Assembly (NCBI GenBank): GCA_003561495.1
Contig: PWWM01000110.1
Location: 1-25,568 of the forward strand
DNA length: 25,568 bases
From: Gammaproteobacteria bacterium
Lineage (GTDB): Bacteria; Pseudomonadota; Gammaproteobacteria; Xanthomonadales; Wenzhouxiangellaceae
Reading direction: 5' to 3'
Below, piece after piece: positions 16,625-24,450 of this stretch (positions are counted from its first letter, which is position 1; the number at the start of each line of letters is the position of its first letter). The notes under the pieces are model-generated. The model made no database searches, had not been told where the DNA came from, and saw nothing but the letters and a program-made list of their open reading frames with translations. Position numbers and translations under genes: made by a program.

Positions 16625-18439
16625 ATGAGTGACAAGATCAAGGCGCTGATTGCCCACCACCTGAAACTGGCGCCGGAACAGGCCGACGAGGCACTGGCCT
16701 CGTTCAAGCCGGTGTCGGTCAACAGTGGCGAGTGGCTGTTCCGGCAGGGTGATGAGGGGACTTCATTGTTTCTGCTGGTGCGCGGTCGCCTGCAGGTCTG
16801 GGCGTCGAACGGCGACCGCGAGGATGGCCGCTGGCTCGGCGAGGTTCGGGCCGGTGAAACCGTTGGTGAAATCGGGCTGCTGACCGGCCAGCCGCGCACT
16901 GCCGGAATCCAGGCCTCCCGGGATTCCCAGTTGATCACCATTGACCAGCCGGCCTTCGAAGCGCTGTCGACGCGCTATCCGGCCGCGGCCCGTGCGCTGG
17001 CCGGCGGTATCGCTACACGCCTGCAACAACGCACCTCCGGTGATGCCGGACCAACTCGCCGAATCAGCAACCTCTGCCTGCTGCCCCTCAAGGACCATTC
17101 CGAGATTCGGCAGGTGGTCGAAAACCTGATTGAAGATATCAGTACGCATGTCAATGTCCTGATCGTCGATCCGGATCGACTCGAAGAGATCGGTGCGCCG
17201 CTGGCCGACTTCAGCGCCTCCAGCAAGGACATTCCGGAAACCTTTAAATCCTGGCTGGACAAGCAGGAGTCCGAGTTTGACATGTGCATCTATCGGTGCC
17301 AGGCCACCGACAGCGCATGGACCCGATTTGCCGTGCGCCAGTCCGACATGGTCGCCAAAGTTGCGCGCACCGGCGATGCCTCACAGCCACCCGCCTGGCA
17401 TGAATCCCTGATCGATACGCCGGGCTCGAAGCTGGCGCGCAACTGTCTGATCCTGATGCATCCATCCGGTGGTCCGGAGGTCATTCAGGGCACCGCCGCA
17501 TGGCTGGACAGCTACAATCCGGAGTTCCATCTGCATGTGCGAAACGGCAACAGCAACGATCTGGAGCGGACCTCGCGCATCCTTTCCGGACGTGCAGTCG
17601 GACTGGTCTTGAGCAGTGGTGCGGCCCGAGGACTGGCCCATGTCGGTATCTGCCGGGCGCTGCACGATGCCAACATCCCCGTCGACTGGATCGGGGGCTC
17701 CAGCATCGGCGCCATCATTGGTGGCGGCATTGCCTATGATCTCGGACCGGACGACGTCGACCATCGTGTCTACAGCGGCGTCGTCAAGGGAAAATCCTTC
17801 AGTGACTACACCTGGCCGGCCGTATCGCTGCTGTCAGGCAAGCGCATGCGCCGCAACTGCCGAAAGTACATGCCCGGTCAGATCGAAGATTTGCCAATCC
17901 CTTATTTCTGCGTTTCAACCAACCTCAATGATGGTCGCCAGAACCTGCACCGGCGCGGCCCTCTGGCCCTGGCGGCCGGCGCATCGGCATCCCTGCCCGG
18001 CTTGTTGCCGCCCACGGTCATCGACCAGCAACTGACCGTCGATGGTGCGGTGGTCAACAGTCTGCCGATCAATGAAATGCGTCAGATGCCGGTCAGCAAG
18101 GTGATCGTGGTCGATTTGTCATCGAGTGAATCACATCGGGTGGACTACAAGGAACTGCCGTCAGGCTGGCGCATCCAGCTCGGCCGCATGTTGCCCTTCA
18201 TCAAACGTTACCGGGCTCCCGGCATTGCCAGCATGTTGCTCAAGGCCGCCGAACTCGGCCGCCTTGAGCGCGACCGGCGCAAACTGGACTTGGCCGACCT
18301 GATCATCCGACCCCCGATCAAGCGCTTCGGCATGACCGAAACCCGGTCCTATCAGGACATCGTCAAGGTCGGCTACGAGAGTGCCCGCGATGCCATCGAT
18401 CAGTGGCTGGTCGGAGCGAAGGGCACTGACAATCAATAA
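16625..18439 (+). CDS. Patatin-like phospholipase with N-terminal cNMP-binding domain (NTE type)
   Basis: 604 residues from ATG 16625, 9 bp after the ATPase-GAF gene. Residues 15-135 form a CNB domain whose phosphate-binding cassette reads G-E-I-G-L-L-T-G-Q-P-R-T-A, with the ribose-binding Glu82 and phosphate-binding Arg91 kept; Thr92 after Arg is the residue often seen in cGMP-binding cassettes. A middle region (about 145-320) resembles the regulatory part of bacterial NTE-like proteins (R-Q-S-D-M-V). The patatin domain (about 325-520) has an oxyanion loop G-A-A-R-G, nucleophile Ser360 in G-S-S-I-G and Asp473 in D-G-A, so the Ser-Asp dyad is complete. There is no signal peptide, so it should act on lipids at the cytoplasmic membrane face. 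Its stop overlaps that of the convergent dehydrogenase gene by 7 bp. Confidence 0.93.
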   Translation: MSDKIKALIAHHLKLAPEQADEALASFKPVSVNSGEWLFRQGDEGTSLFLLVRGRLQVWASNGDREDGRWLGEVRAGETVGEIGLLTGQPRTAGIQASRDSQLITIDQPAFEALSTRYPAAARALAGGIATRLQQRTSGDAGPTRRISNLCLLPLKDHSEIRQVVENLIEDISTHVNVLIVDPDRLEEIGAPLADFSASSKDIPETFKSWLDKQESEFDMCIYRCQATDSAWTRFAVRQSDMVAKVARTGDASQPPAWHESLIDTPGSKLARNCLILMHPSGGPEVIQGTAAWLDSYNPEFHLHVRNGNSNDLERTSRILSGRAVGLVLSSGAARGLAHVGICRALHDANIPVDWIGGSSIGAIIGGGIAYDLGPDDVDHRVYSGVVKGKSFSDYTWPAVSLLSGKRMRRNCRKYMPGQIEDLPIPYFCVSTNLNDGRQNLHRRGPLALAAGASASLPGLLPPTVIDQQLTVDGAVVNSLPINEMRQMPVSKVIVVDLSSSESHRVDYKELPSGWRIQLGRMLPFIKRYRAPGIASMLLKAAELGRLERDRRKLDLADLIIRPPIKRFGMTETRSYQDIVKVGYESARDAIDQWLVGAKGTDNQ

Positions 18440-19861
18440 CCGATATCCCGGTAGGTCCGGGCAATCTTGTCGATGGCAATGACATAGGCCGCCATGCGGT
18501 AGTCATTGATCTTGTCATTGCTGCGGCGTTTCTCGATGATCTCCTGCATGCCCAGACGCATGCTGTCATCAAGACCGGAGCGCACCAGGTCGAACTCATC
18601 GGCCCCGCAAGCGATGCTCTCCTTCAACCAGTCCGGAATCTTCGTATCGGTGGCCATTTCAATGGCCGTGATGATCTTCTGACCGCGAGCTTCATGAAAG
18701 CGCTTGTCGATTCGGCCGAAACGAACGTGGTTGAGATTTCGAATCCATTCAAAGTAAGACACGATGACCCCGCCGGCATTGCAATAGGCGTCAGGGATGA
18801 TGACCACACCGCGCTCCTGGAGCTTCTGATCAGCGGCATAGGTAATGGGGCCATTGGCGGCCTCGGCAATCACCCGGGCCTTGATGTTGTCGGCGTTTTC
18901 ATGCGTGATGACGCCCTCCAGGGCAGCCGGAATCAGAATGTCGCAGTCAAGCTCCAATATGCCGGCGCCGTCGGTCTGGAAAGTGGCGTTTTCATAACCC
19001 TTGACCCCACCCGTCTCGCGCAGATGCAGAGCCACATGATCCACATCCAGTCCATCCGGATTGACGATCGCCCCATCACGCTCGATGATGGCGATAATCT
19101 TGCAGTCGTCTTCGGTCTGCAGGAAGTGCGCGGCGTGATAGCCGACATTCCCCAGCCCCTGGACCACCACTCGCTTGCCACCCAGGTCGCCCTCCAGCCC
19201 GGCTGACTTGACTTCATCCTGGTGGCGGAAGAACTCCCGCAAGGCGTACTGCACGCCGCGCCCGGTGGCCTCGTTGCGACCGCGCACGCCACCATGTTCT
19301 ACCGGCTTGCCGGTAACAACTCCCATATAGTTGATATCGTCAGGAAACAGGTTGCGATAGGTATCGGTCATCCAGCCCATTTCGCGTGGCCCGGTCCCCA
19401 TATCCGGGGCCGGCACATTCTTGGCCGGGCTCATGAAACCCTTGCCGATCAATTCGCGTGCAAACCGTCGGGTGATGGCTTCGAGCTGATGGACCTCGTA
19501 TTTCGAGGGGTCGATGATCAGCCCCCCCCTTGGAACCGCCAAATGGCACGTCAACAATGGCGCACTTGTAGGTCATCAATGCCGCCAAGGCCTCGACTTC
19601 ATCCTGGTCGACGATGGGTGCGTACCGGATACCGCCCTTGGATGGCAGGCGGTGATCGCTGTGGGTGGCGCGCCAGCCAGTGAAGATCTCGACACGACCG
19701 CCGATTTCAACGGGAAACGACACCTGGATCACGCTCTTGCAGACTTTCAAAGCATTGCCAATGCCCGGATCGAGATCCATGATCTCGATGGCATGGTCGA
19801 CCATGTGCTCGACGCTTTCCCGAAAGCTCATGCCCTGCTGGGCAAATTTGGTATCACTCAT
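18433..19861 (-). pseudogene. Glu/Leu/Phe/Val dehydrogenase, interrupted by a +1 frameshift
   Basis: Two overlapping minus-strand frames encode the two halves of one amino-acid dehydrogenase. The first runs from ATG 19861 (GGGA 5 bases upstream) through K-G-G-I-R-Y-A-P and the catalytic-region K-C-A-I-V-D-V-P-F-G-G-S-K-G-G. It then leaves the frame inside a run of eight G (19522-19529). Reading seven G restores L-I-I-D-P and continues through F-M-S-P-A-K-N-V-P-A-P-D-M-G-T, the Rossmann motif G-L-G-N-V-G, N-A-G-G-V and the C-terminus at 18433. The rebuilt protein is about 475 residues, near family length, with no other defect. It would catalyse NAD(P)-linked oxidative deamination, most likely of glutamate. 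A sequencing error, a recent mutation or phase variation all fit; the intact remainder argues against an old pseudogene. Confidence 0.88.
19522..19529. repeat. C8/G8 homopolymer at the dehydrogenase frameshift
   Basis: Eight C on the plus strand (eight G in the coding sense). Seven would keep the dehydrogenase frame open. It is the exact point where the protein similarity changes frame. Confidence 0.9.
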
Positions 19862-19888
19862 GGCTGTCCCTTTATTGGTCCCGCAAAG

Positions 19889-19917
19889 ACCTTAAAGGCC
19901 ACGGACAAACACGTCAA
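19889..19917 (-). promoter_or_regulatory. Candidate sigma-70 promoter for the dehydrogenase
   Basis: On the minus strand a TTGACG (-35, five of six consensus bases) at 19917-19912 is followed after exactly 17 bp by TAAGGT (-10, three of six) at 19894-19889. The -10 box lies 27 bp before the ATG at 19861. The good -35 and spacing make it plausible; the weak -10 keeps it tentative. Confidence 0.4.
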
Positions 19918-19995
19918 ATTCTCCTTTCGCGCCAATGCGCTATCCTTATACCCGAAGATTTGCAGATACTGAAACCTCAGGAGCTTCTGAGCAAC

Positions 19996-21435
19996 ATGAA
20001 AAAATGTCTGATTCTGATCCTGCCTCTGTTGATGGTCGTTGGTTGCAGCCGCGATGAACCCGCGGTGCCGCAACCTGTCGATATCGCGCCACTGGTCGAG
20101 GTCTGGCACGGTGATCTTGATGGCATGATCGAGCGGCGCAAGGTGCGTGCCCTGGTGCCTTATAGCCGCACATTTTTCTTTCTTGATGAAGGCGGCAACC
20201 AGCGCGGACTGTCGCATTCATTCATGGAAGCGTTCGAGGATCACCTCAATCAGCACCTGGGTCGTGGGCACATGCGCGTCCAGGTCGTCTACATTCCGGT
20301 TACCCGCGACCGGCTGATCCCGTGGCTGGTCGAGGGACGAGGTGATGTCATTGCCGCCAACCTGACCATCACTGACTCGCGCACCGAACAATTGGCCTTT
20401 ACCGAGCCACTGGCACGCGACGTTCGCGAGATTCTGGTCTCCGGCCCACGCGCCGAACCTGTCGATTCGATCGAGGACCTGGCCGGCCGGATCGTATTTG
20501 TGCGACCCGAGAGCAGTTTTTTCGAAAGCCTGACCGAACTGAATCAACGCCTTGCGAGCGAGGGGCGAACACGGATACAACTGGAGCCAGCCCCCGGGCA
20601 TTTCGAAGTCGGTGACGTGCTGGAGATGGTTAACTCGGGCGTGGTCGATCATGCAGTCAGCGATGACTATCTTGCGGATTTCTGGGCTCGGGTCTTGCCG
20701 AACATCACCCTGCACCCTGACATTGCCCTGCGCGAAGGCGCCGAAATCGCCTTTGCCGTGCGTCCTGACAACCATGCACTCAAGGCCCTGCTGGATGACT
20801 TTCTGGCTACACACCGGGCCGGGACCCTGTTTGGCAATGTAACCTTCGAGCGTTTCCTTCAGAACACCCGCTGGGTCCTGGACGAGGGCCAGGAGGCCCA
20901 AATGGCGCGGTTTCAGCGCAAGGCCGACCTGTTTCGGCTCTATGGCGAGCAGTATGAACTCGATTGGCTGCTGATGATTGCCCAGGCCTACCAGGAATCC
21001 AGATTGGACCAGTCCGCCGTTTCACCGGCCGGCGCCGTCGGAGTCATGCAACTGCTGCCCTCCACCGCCGAGGAACTGGAGGTCGGCGACATCACCGAGC
21101 TGCACAACAACATCCATGCCGGCGCCCGTTATCTGCGCTGGATGATCGACCGCTATTATGCCGATGAGCCCATGAGTGAGGACGAACGCCTTTTGTTCGC
21201 CCTGGCCTCCTACAATGCCGGCCCACGCCGTGTTCGTCATATGCGCCGACAGGCCGAACAGGAAGGACTCGACCCCAATGTCTGGTTTGACAATGTAGAG
21301 TACATCGCCGCCCGTATTATCGGACGCGAAACCGTGCAGTACGTGAGCAATATTTACAAGTACCACATCGCCTTTCGCCTGATTGCCGAACAGCGGGGCA
21401 TCAACGTCTCACCGGTCGCGGCGGGTGCCAACTGA
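19996..21435 (+). CDS. mltF: MltF-type membrane-bound lytic murein transglycosylase
   Basis: 479 residues from ATG 19996. A TTG 36 bp upstream is in frame, but the ATG starts a standard lipoprotein signal with lipobox V-V-G-C (Cys17). Residues 45-300 form a periplasmic solute-binding-like domain (V-R-A-L-V-P, G-R-G-D-V-I-A-A-N-L-T, L-A-F-T-E-P). Residues 318-465 form the soluble-transglycosylase domain with catalytic Glu334 in Y-Q-E-S-R-L-D, then S-P-A-G-A-V-G-V-M-Q-L-L-P, A-G-A-R-Y-L and A-S-Y-N-A-G. This two-domain order defines MltF, which cleaves peptidoglycan glycans to 1,6-anhydromuropeptides and is allosterically tuned by its N-domain in Pseudomonas. It is divergent from the dehydrogenase (134-bp spacer) and followed by an oxygenase gene. 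Confidence 0.94.
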   Translation: MKKCLILILPLLMVVGCSRDEPAVPQPVDIAPLVEVWHGDLDGMIERRKVRALVPYSRTFFFLDEGGNQRGLSHSFMEAFEDHLNQHLGRGHMRVQVVYIPVTRDRLIPWLVEGRGDVIAANLTITDSRTEQLAFTEPLARDVREILVSGPRAEPVDSIEDLAGRIVFVRPESSFFESLTELNQRLASEGRTRIQLEPAPGHFEVGDVLEMVNSGVVDHAVSDDYLADFWARVLPNITLHPDIALREGAEIAFAVRPDNHALKALLDDFLATHRAGTLFGNVTFERFLQNTRWVLDEGQEAQMARFQRKADLFRLYGEQYELDWLLMIAQAYQESRLDQSAVSPAGAVGVMQLLPSTAEELEVGDITELHNNIHAGARYLRWMIDRYYADEPMSEDERLLFALASYNAGPRRVRHMRRQAEQEGLDPNVWFDNVEYIAARIIGRETVQYVSNIYKYHIAFRLIAEQRGINVSPVAAGAN

Positions 21436-21460
21436 TCACGGCCAGCGGCCTCCGCCCCAG

Positions 21461-22117
21461 GTGCAGCCGCTGATTCGTGTCATCGATGACGACCAGATGC
21501 TGGCCTCGGCCGGACGCTGCCTTCATGAGCGCGGCTGGTGGCATGGCCCGAATGCGGTCGAACCGATCCTGATTGATGCCCTTGGCAATGAATTGCGTAC
21601 CTTGATCGAGGACGATCGCCTCCATCGTGCCGGCATCGGGCGCGACCTGGAATTCCAGCTCGACCGCGAGGTCCGCCGCGATCGGATTTTCTGGCTGGAC
21701 CGCAAGCAACCGGCCCAAGCCGCCTTCCTCGAGCAAATGGAGCAACTACGCCTGAGCCTCAACCGAGAGCTGTTCCTCGGACTGTTCGAATTCGAAGGTC
21801 ATTTTGCCCACTACCCGCCCGGTGGATTCTATCGGCGCCACCTCGACAGCTTCAGCGGTGCAGCCAACCGTATCGTGTCAGTGGTGACTTATCTGAATCG
21901 AGACTGGCGTGACGGTGACGGTGGCGAACTGGTCATTTTCGCGCGTGACTCCTGCCAGGTAGCCGCCACGGTCCAACCCCGGGCCGGCACCATGGTGCTG
22001 TTCCTGAGCGAGGAGATTCCTCACGAGGTCCTCCCTTCGCGCAACGATCGCGTCAGCATCGCCGGCTGGTTTCGCCTGAATGCCTCGATCGGCAATCAAA
22101 TCGACCCGCCACGCTGA
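21461..22117 (+). CDS. 2-oxoglutarate/Fe(II) oxygenase, prolyl-4-hydroxylase-like
   Basis: About 218 residues from GTG 21461. An in-frame ATG at 21383 would overlap mltF by 53 bp, and the extra residues look unstructured, so GTG is preferred, but the start is uncertain and no clear ribosome site is seen. The C-terminal half is a double-stranded beta-helix oxygenase: H-x-D iron ligands His127 and Asp129 in Y-R-R-H-L-D-S, distal His188 in I-P-H-E-V, and 2-oxoglutarate-binding Arg197 in R-V-S-I-A-G-W-F-R. All four are present. The pattern fits the SM-20/P4H branch, which hydroxylates prolyl or other protein side chains; the substrate here is unknown. It has no signal peptide. Its stop directly abuts the stop of the convergent unknown gene. 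Confidence 0.88.
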   Translation: MQPLIRVIDDDQMLASAGRCLHERGWWHGPNAVEPILIDALGNELRTLIEDDRLHRAGIGRDLEFQLDREVRRDRIFWLDRKQPAQAAFLEQMEQLRLSLNRELFLGLFEFEGHFAHYPPGGFYRRHLDSFSGAANRIVSVVTYLNRDWRDGDGGELVIFARDSCQVAATVQPRAGTMVLFLSEEIPHEVLPSRNDRVSIAGWFRLNASIGNQIDPPR

Positions 22118-23332
22118 TCATGGCAAGCCCTCGCCCTCCGGCTCTTCGTTCTCGTTACCCTCTTCCTCATCGGACTCTTCCAAAACCGGGTCCAGATGGC
22201 GGTCCCCGGGCGCTTCAACCGGAACCGGGTCGGTGATATCCCAGGTATCGAGCTCTTCCTCGTCATCCCCGAGGTACTCACGCAGCCGTTGCTCGCGCGA
22301 ACGTTCGTTTTCGAACTGAACTTCCAGGGTCAGTGTAAAGCGCCAGTCGCCGCGGCGATCACCGCCCACGGATTCCAGAGGCCAGGCATACTCCGGCTGC
22401 AATTCGTAAAACAGCCAGTTGCGCAGGAACTGGCGACGATACCGGAAAGCAACGAAGTACTCCTCGGTTTCGAAACTTGGACGGGTGTAACCAAAAGCAC
22501 CGACCTCACTTCGAATGGCACTGCGGGAATCCAATTGCCTGAAAGCCGTCACCGAGCTTCTCCAGTCCACACCATCCGACGCTTCGGAAAAGGTCGCCTG
22601 GCCGGTCCAGCGCACCAGCCGGTCCCGATCAGGCAACCACTCCCAGTCCAGCCGCGAAGTGGTTCCGAAGCCCTCATCACGCTCCCAGAACACCGCCTGA
22701 GTGGCGCGCCCCAGCGTCGTCGCAGTCAATCCCTGCACATACCGGTAACGCCCGCGAATGCGCGGATTGAGTCCACTGCTGGTGACCCGAACAGTGCCAT
22801 CGAAATCGAGCTGCGAGCGAACCTGATCGCTGGCAATGAAGCGCAAACCCAAGCGAGTGCGATCATCGCGGTCATCGGCAGCCGGCCCATCACGAAAATC
22901 GCCGCTGACATCCTCGTCACGGGTAATCAGCAGCCGGACTCTTTCCGAGACTCGCGGCAACAGCACATTGGCACGAATGCGAAGGCCGGCGCTCCAGCCT
23001 TCAGTCTCGTCCCATTGCAGCGAATTGCGCAATCGCACGAAGGTTCCCACCGGGGTTTCCTCGAACGAACGTGGATCGCCGAAAAAACCGTCGAACCAGG
23101 CCGCCGGCTCGCACAGACGCTTGCTGAGGTAGGAGTGAGAACGATCCAGCCAGCTTTCGGGCCGATCCAGCTCATCACGGCAAGACAGCGCCATCAGCTC
23201 TTCCTGCTTGGCTTTGCGGGCCTCCTCGTCGGCCTTGTCGTCCGAGAATTCTTCACCAGCCATCAACAAGGCACTGAGGCCGATCAACCCGATCAGGGTC
23301 AGACCTTGTGTTACCCGAAACTTACTGTTCAT
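22118..23332 (-). CDS. Unknown exported protein, probable outer-membrane beta-barrel with acidic tail
   Basis: 404 residues from ATG 23332, chosen over a start 105 bp upstream because it opens a signal peptide (about 1-27, ending L-L-M-A-G). A charged segment follows (D-K-A-D-E-E-A-R-K-A-K) and two Cys about 20 residues apart. From about residue 95 to 350 there are alternating hydrophobic/polar strands rich in Arg, Trp, Tyr and Phe, such as W-S-A-G-L-R-I-R-A and R-F-T-L-T-L-E-V-Q-F, separated by short Asp/Gly turns, which suggests a beta-barrel. The last 50 residues are strongly acidic (E-E-S-D-E-E-E-G). No family is recognised by eye, and it is not TolC-like. It is divergent from srkA and convergent with the oxygenase. 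Confidence 0.8.
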   Translation of the reverse strand: MNSKFRVTQGLTLIGLIGLSALLMAGEEFSDDKADEEARKAKQEELMALSCRDELDRPESWLDRSHSYLSKRLCEPAAWFDGFFGDPRSFEETPVGTFVRLRNSLQWDETEGWSAGLRIRANVLLPRVSERVRLLITRDEDVSGDFRDGPAADDRDDRTRLGLRFIASDQVRSQLDFDGTVRVTSSGLNPRIRGRYRYVQGLTATTLGRATQAVFWERDEGFGTTSRLDWEWLPDRDRLVRWTGQATFSEASDGVDWRSSVTAFRQLDSRSAIRSEVGAFGYTRPSFETEEYFVAFRYRRQFLRNWLFYELQPEYAWPLESVGGDRRGDWRFTLTLEVQFENERSREQRLREYLGDDEEELDTWDITDPVPVEAPGDRHLDPVLEESDEEEGNENEEPEGEGLP

Positions 23333-23439
23333 CCATTCATCTCGCTCGCTGACCCCTTGTCGGCACTGCCACCCACCTGCACCCGATTCTGATACGTTAC
23401 AGGAAAACTCACTGCAGCCACGGGAAAGCCGCCTCATCC

Positions 23440-24450
23440 ATGTCCCAGTCCATGCCAGATCAGGATGCTGATCGACCGTTTGCCGACCTGACCCCTGATC
23501 ACATTCAGGACGCCGTCGAAACCTTGGGAATGCTCAGTGACGGACGCCTGCTGGCGCTCAACAGTTACGAGAACCGGGTCTGGCAGGTCGGTCTGGAAGA
23601 CGCCGAACCGGTCATCGTCAAATTCTATCGTCCCGGCCGCTGGAGCAGCGAAGCCATTCTCGAAGAGCATCGCTTCAGCCTGGAGCTGGCCGACGCCGGG
23701 CTTTCGGTGGTGGCGCCACGGGTCATCGAAGGCGCCACCTTGTTTCATCATGGAAGCTACCGATTCGCGGTCTTTCCGCGCCAGGGCGGTCATGCACCCG
23801 AACTTTCGCAGCAATCCACCCTGGTGGCCCTGGGACGTGCGCTGGGTCGAATGCATGCCGTTGGCGCAATCGCGACATTCCAGCACCGCCAGGCCTTGTC
23901 GATTCGACTGTGGGGGAGCCAGCCAGTTCAATGGCTACTCGAACAGCAGTGGTTGCCGGCCCACCTCGAAAACCCCTTTTCCGGGCTATGCGAACATTTG
24001 CTGGAAGCGATCGAGGCCACCTGGGCCCGGGCTGGTGACTTCAGTACCATTCGCCTGCATGGTGACTGCCATCCCGGCAACATCCTGTGGCGGGAAAACC
24101 GGGCGCACTTTGTCGATCTGGACGATTGTCTGACCGGGCCGGCCATCCAGGATCTTTGGATGCTGATTTCCGGGGAGCGCCACGAACGCGAACAGCAACT
24201 GGGCTGGCTGCTCCGGGACTATCGCCTGTTTCATGATTTCGATCCCCGTCAGCTGCATCTGATCGAGCCCTTGCGCACCCTGCGCATGCTCCATCACCAG
24301 GCCTGGCTGGCGAGGCGCTGGAACGACCCGGCCTTTCCTCGCGCGTTTCCATGGTTTGGCGAGGAACGCCATTGGGAAAATTTGATCGGGCAATTGCGCG
24401 AACAGCTCGATCAGCTGCAACAACCCGCGCTCGAACTATCGCTCAACTAG
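23440..24450 (+). CDS. srkA: SrkA (YihE)-type stress response Ser/Thr protein kinase
   Basis: 336 residues, the usual length for SrkA. It has the aminoglycoside-phosphotransferase-like kinase fold: N-lobe with S-Y-E-N-R-V-W-Q-V and Lys in V-I-V-K-F-Y-R-P-G-R-W, catalytic H-G-D-C-H-P-G-N with Asp209, and metal-binding Asp226 in F-V-D-L-D-D. In E. coli SrkA is a cytoplasmic kinase that counters Cpx-linked stress death and affects MazEF-mediated killing. The E. coli neighbour dsbA is absent here. ATG 23440 fits the family N-terminus; a G-G-G-A-A-A-G lies about 11 bases upstream. It is divergent from the unknown barrel gene (107-bp spacer), and its stop overlaps the HD-GYP gene stop by 8 bp. Confidence 0.93.
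   Translation: MSQSMPDQDADRPFADLTPDHIQDAVETLGMLSDGRLLALNSYENRVWQVGLEDAEPVIVKFYRPGRWSSEAILEEHRFSLELADAGLSVVAPRVIEGATLFHHGSYRFAVFPRQGGHAPELSQQSTLVALGRALGRMHAVGAIATFQHRQALSIRLWGSQPVQWLLEQQWLPAHLENPFSGLCEHLLEAIEATWARAGDFSTIRLHGDCHPGNILWRENRAHFVDLDDCLTGPAIQDLWMLISGERHEREQQLGWLLRDYRLFHDFDPRQLHLIEPLRTLRMLHHQAWLARRWNDPAFPRAFPWFGEERHWENLIGQLREQLDQLQQPALELSLN

Noticed and set aside
19515..19535. Programmed ribosomal frameshifting in the dehydrogenase
   Set aside because: This family is not known to use it, and no clear stimulatory structure is seen; a base-count change in the G8 run is simpler.
19960..19995. An upstream TTG start for mltF
   Set aside because: It would put 12 polar residues before an otherwise perfect lipoprotein signal peptide; ATG 19996 is better.
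22196..23392. A 398-codon plus-strand open frame opposite the barrel-like gene
   Set aside because: It has no signal or domain motif. The minus-strand reading gives a signal peptide followed by regular strand patterns, so the plus frame is a shadow.
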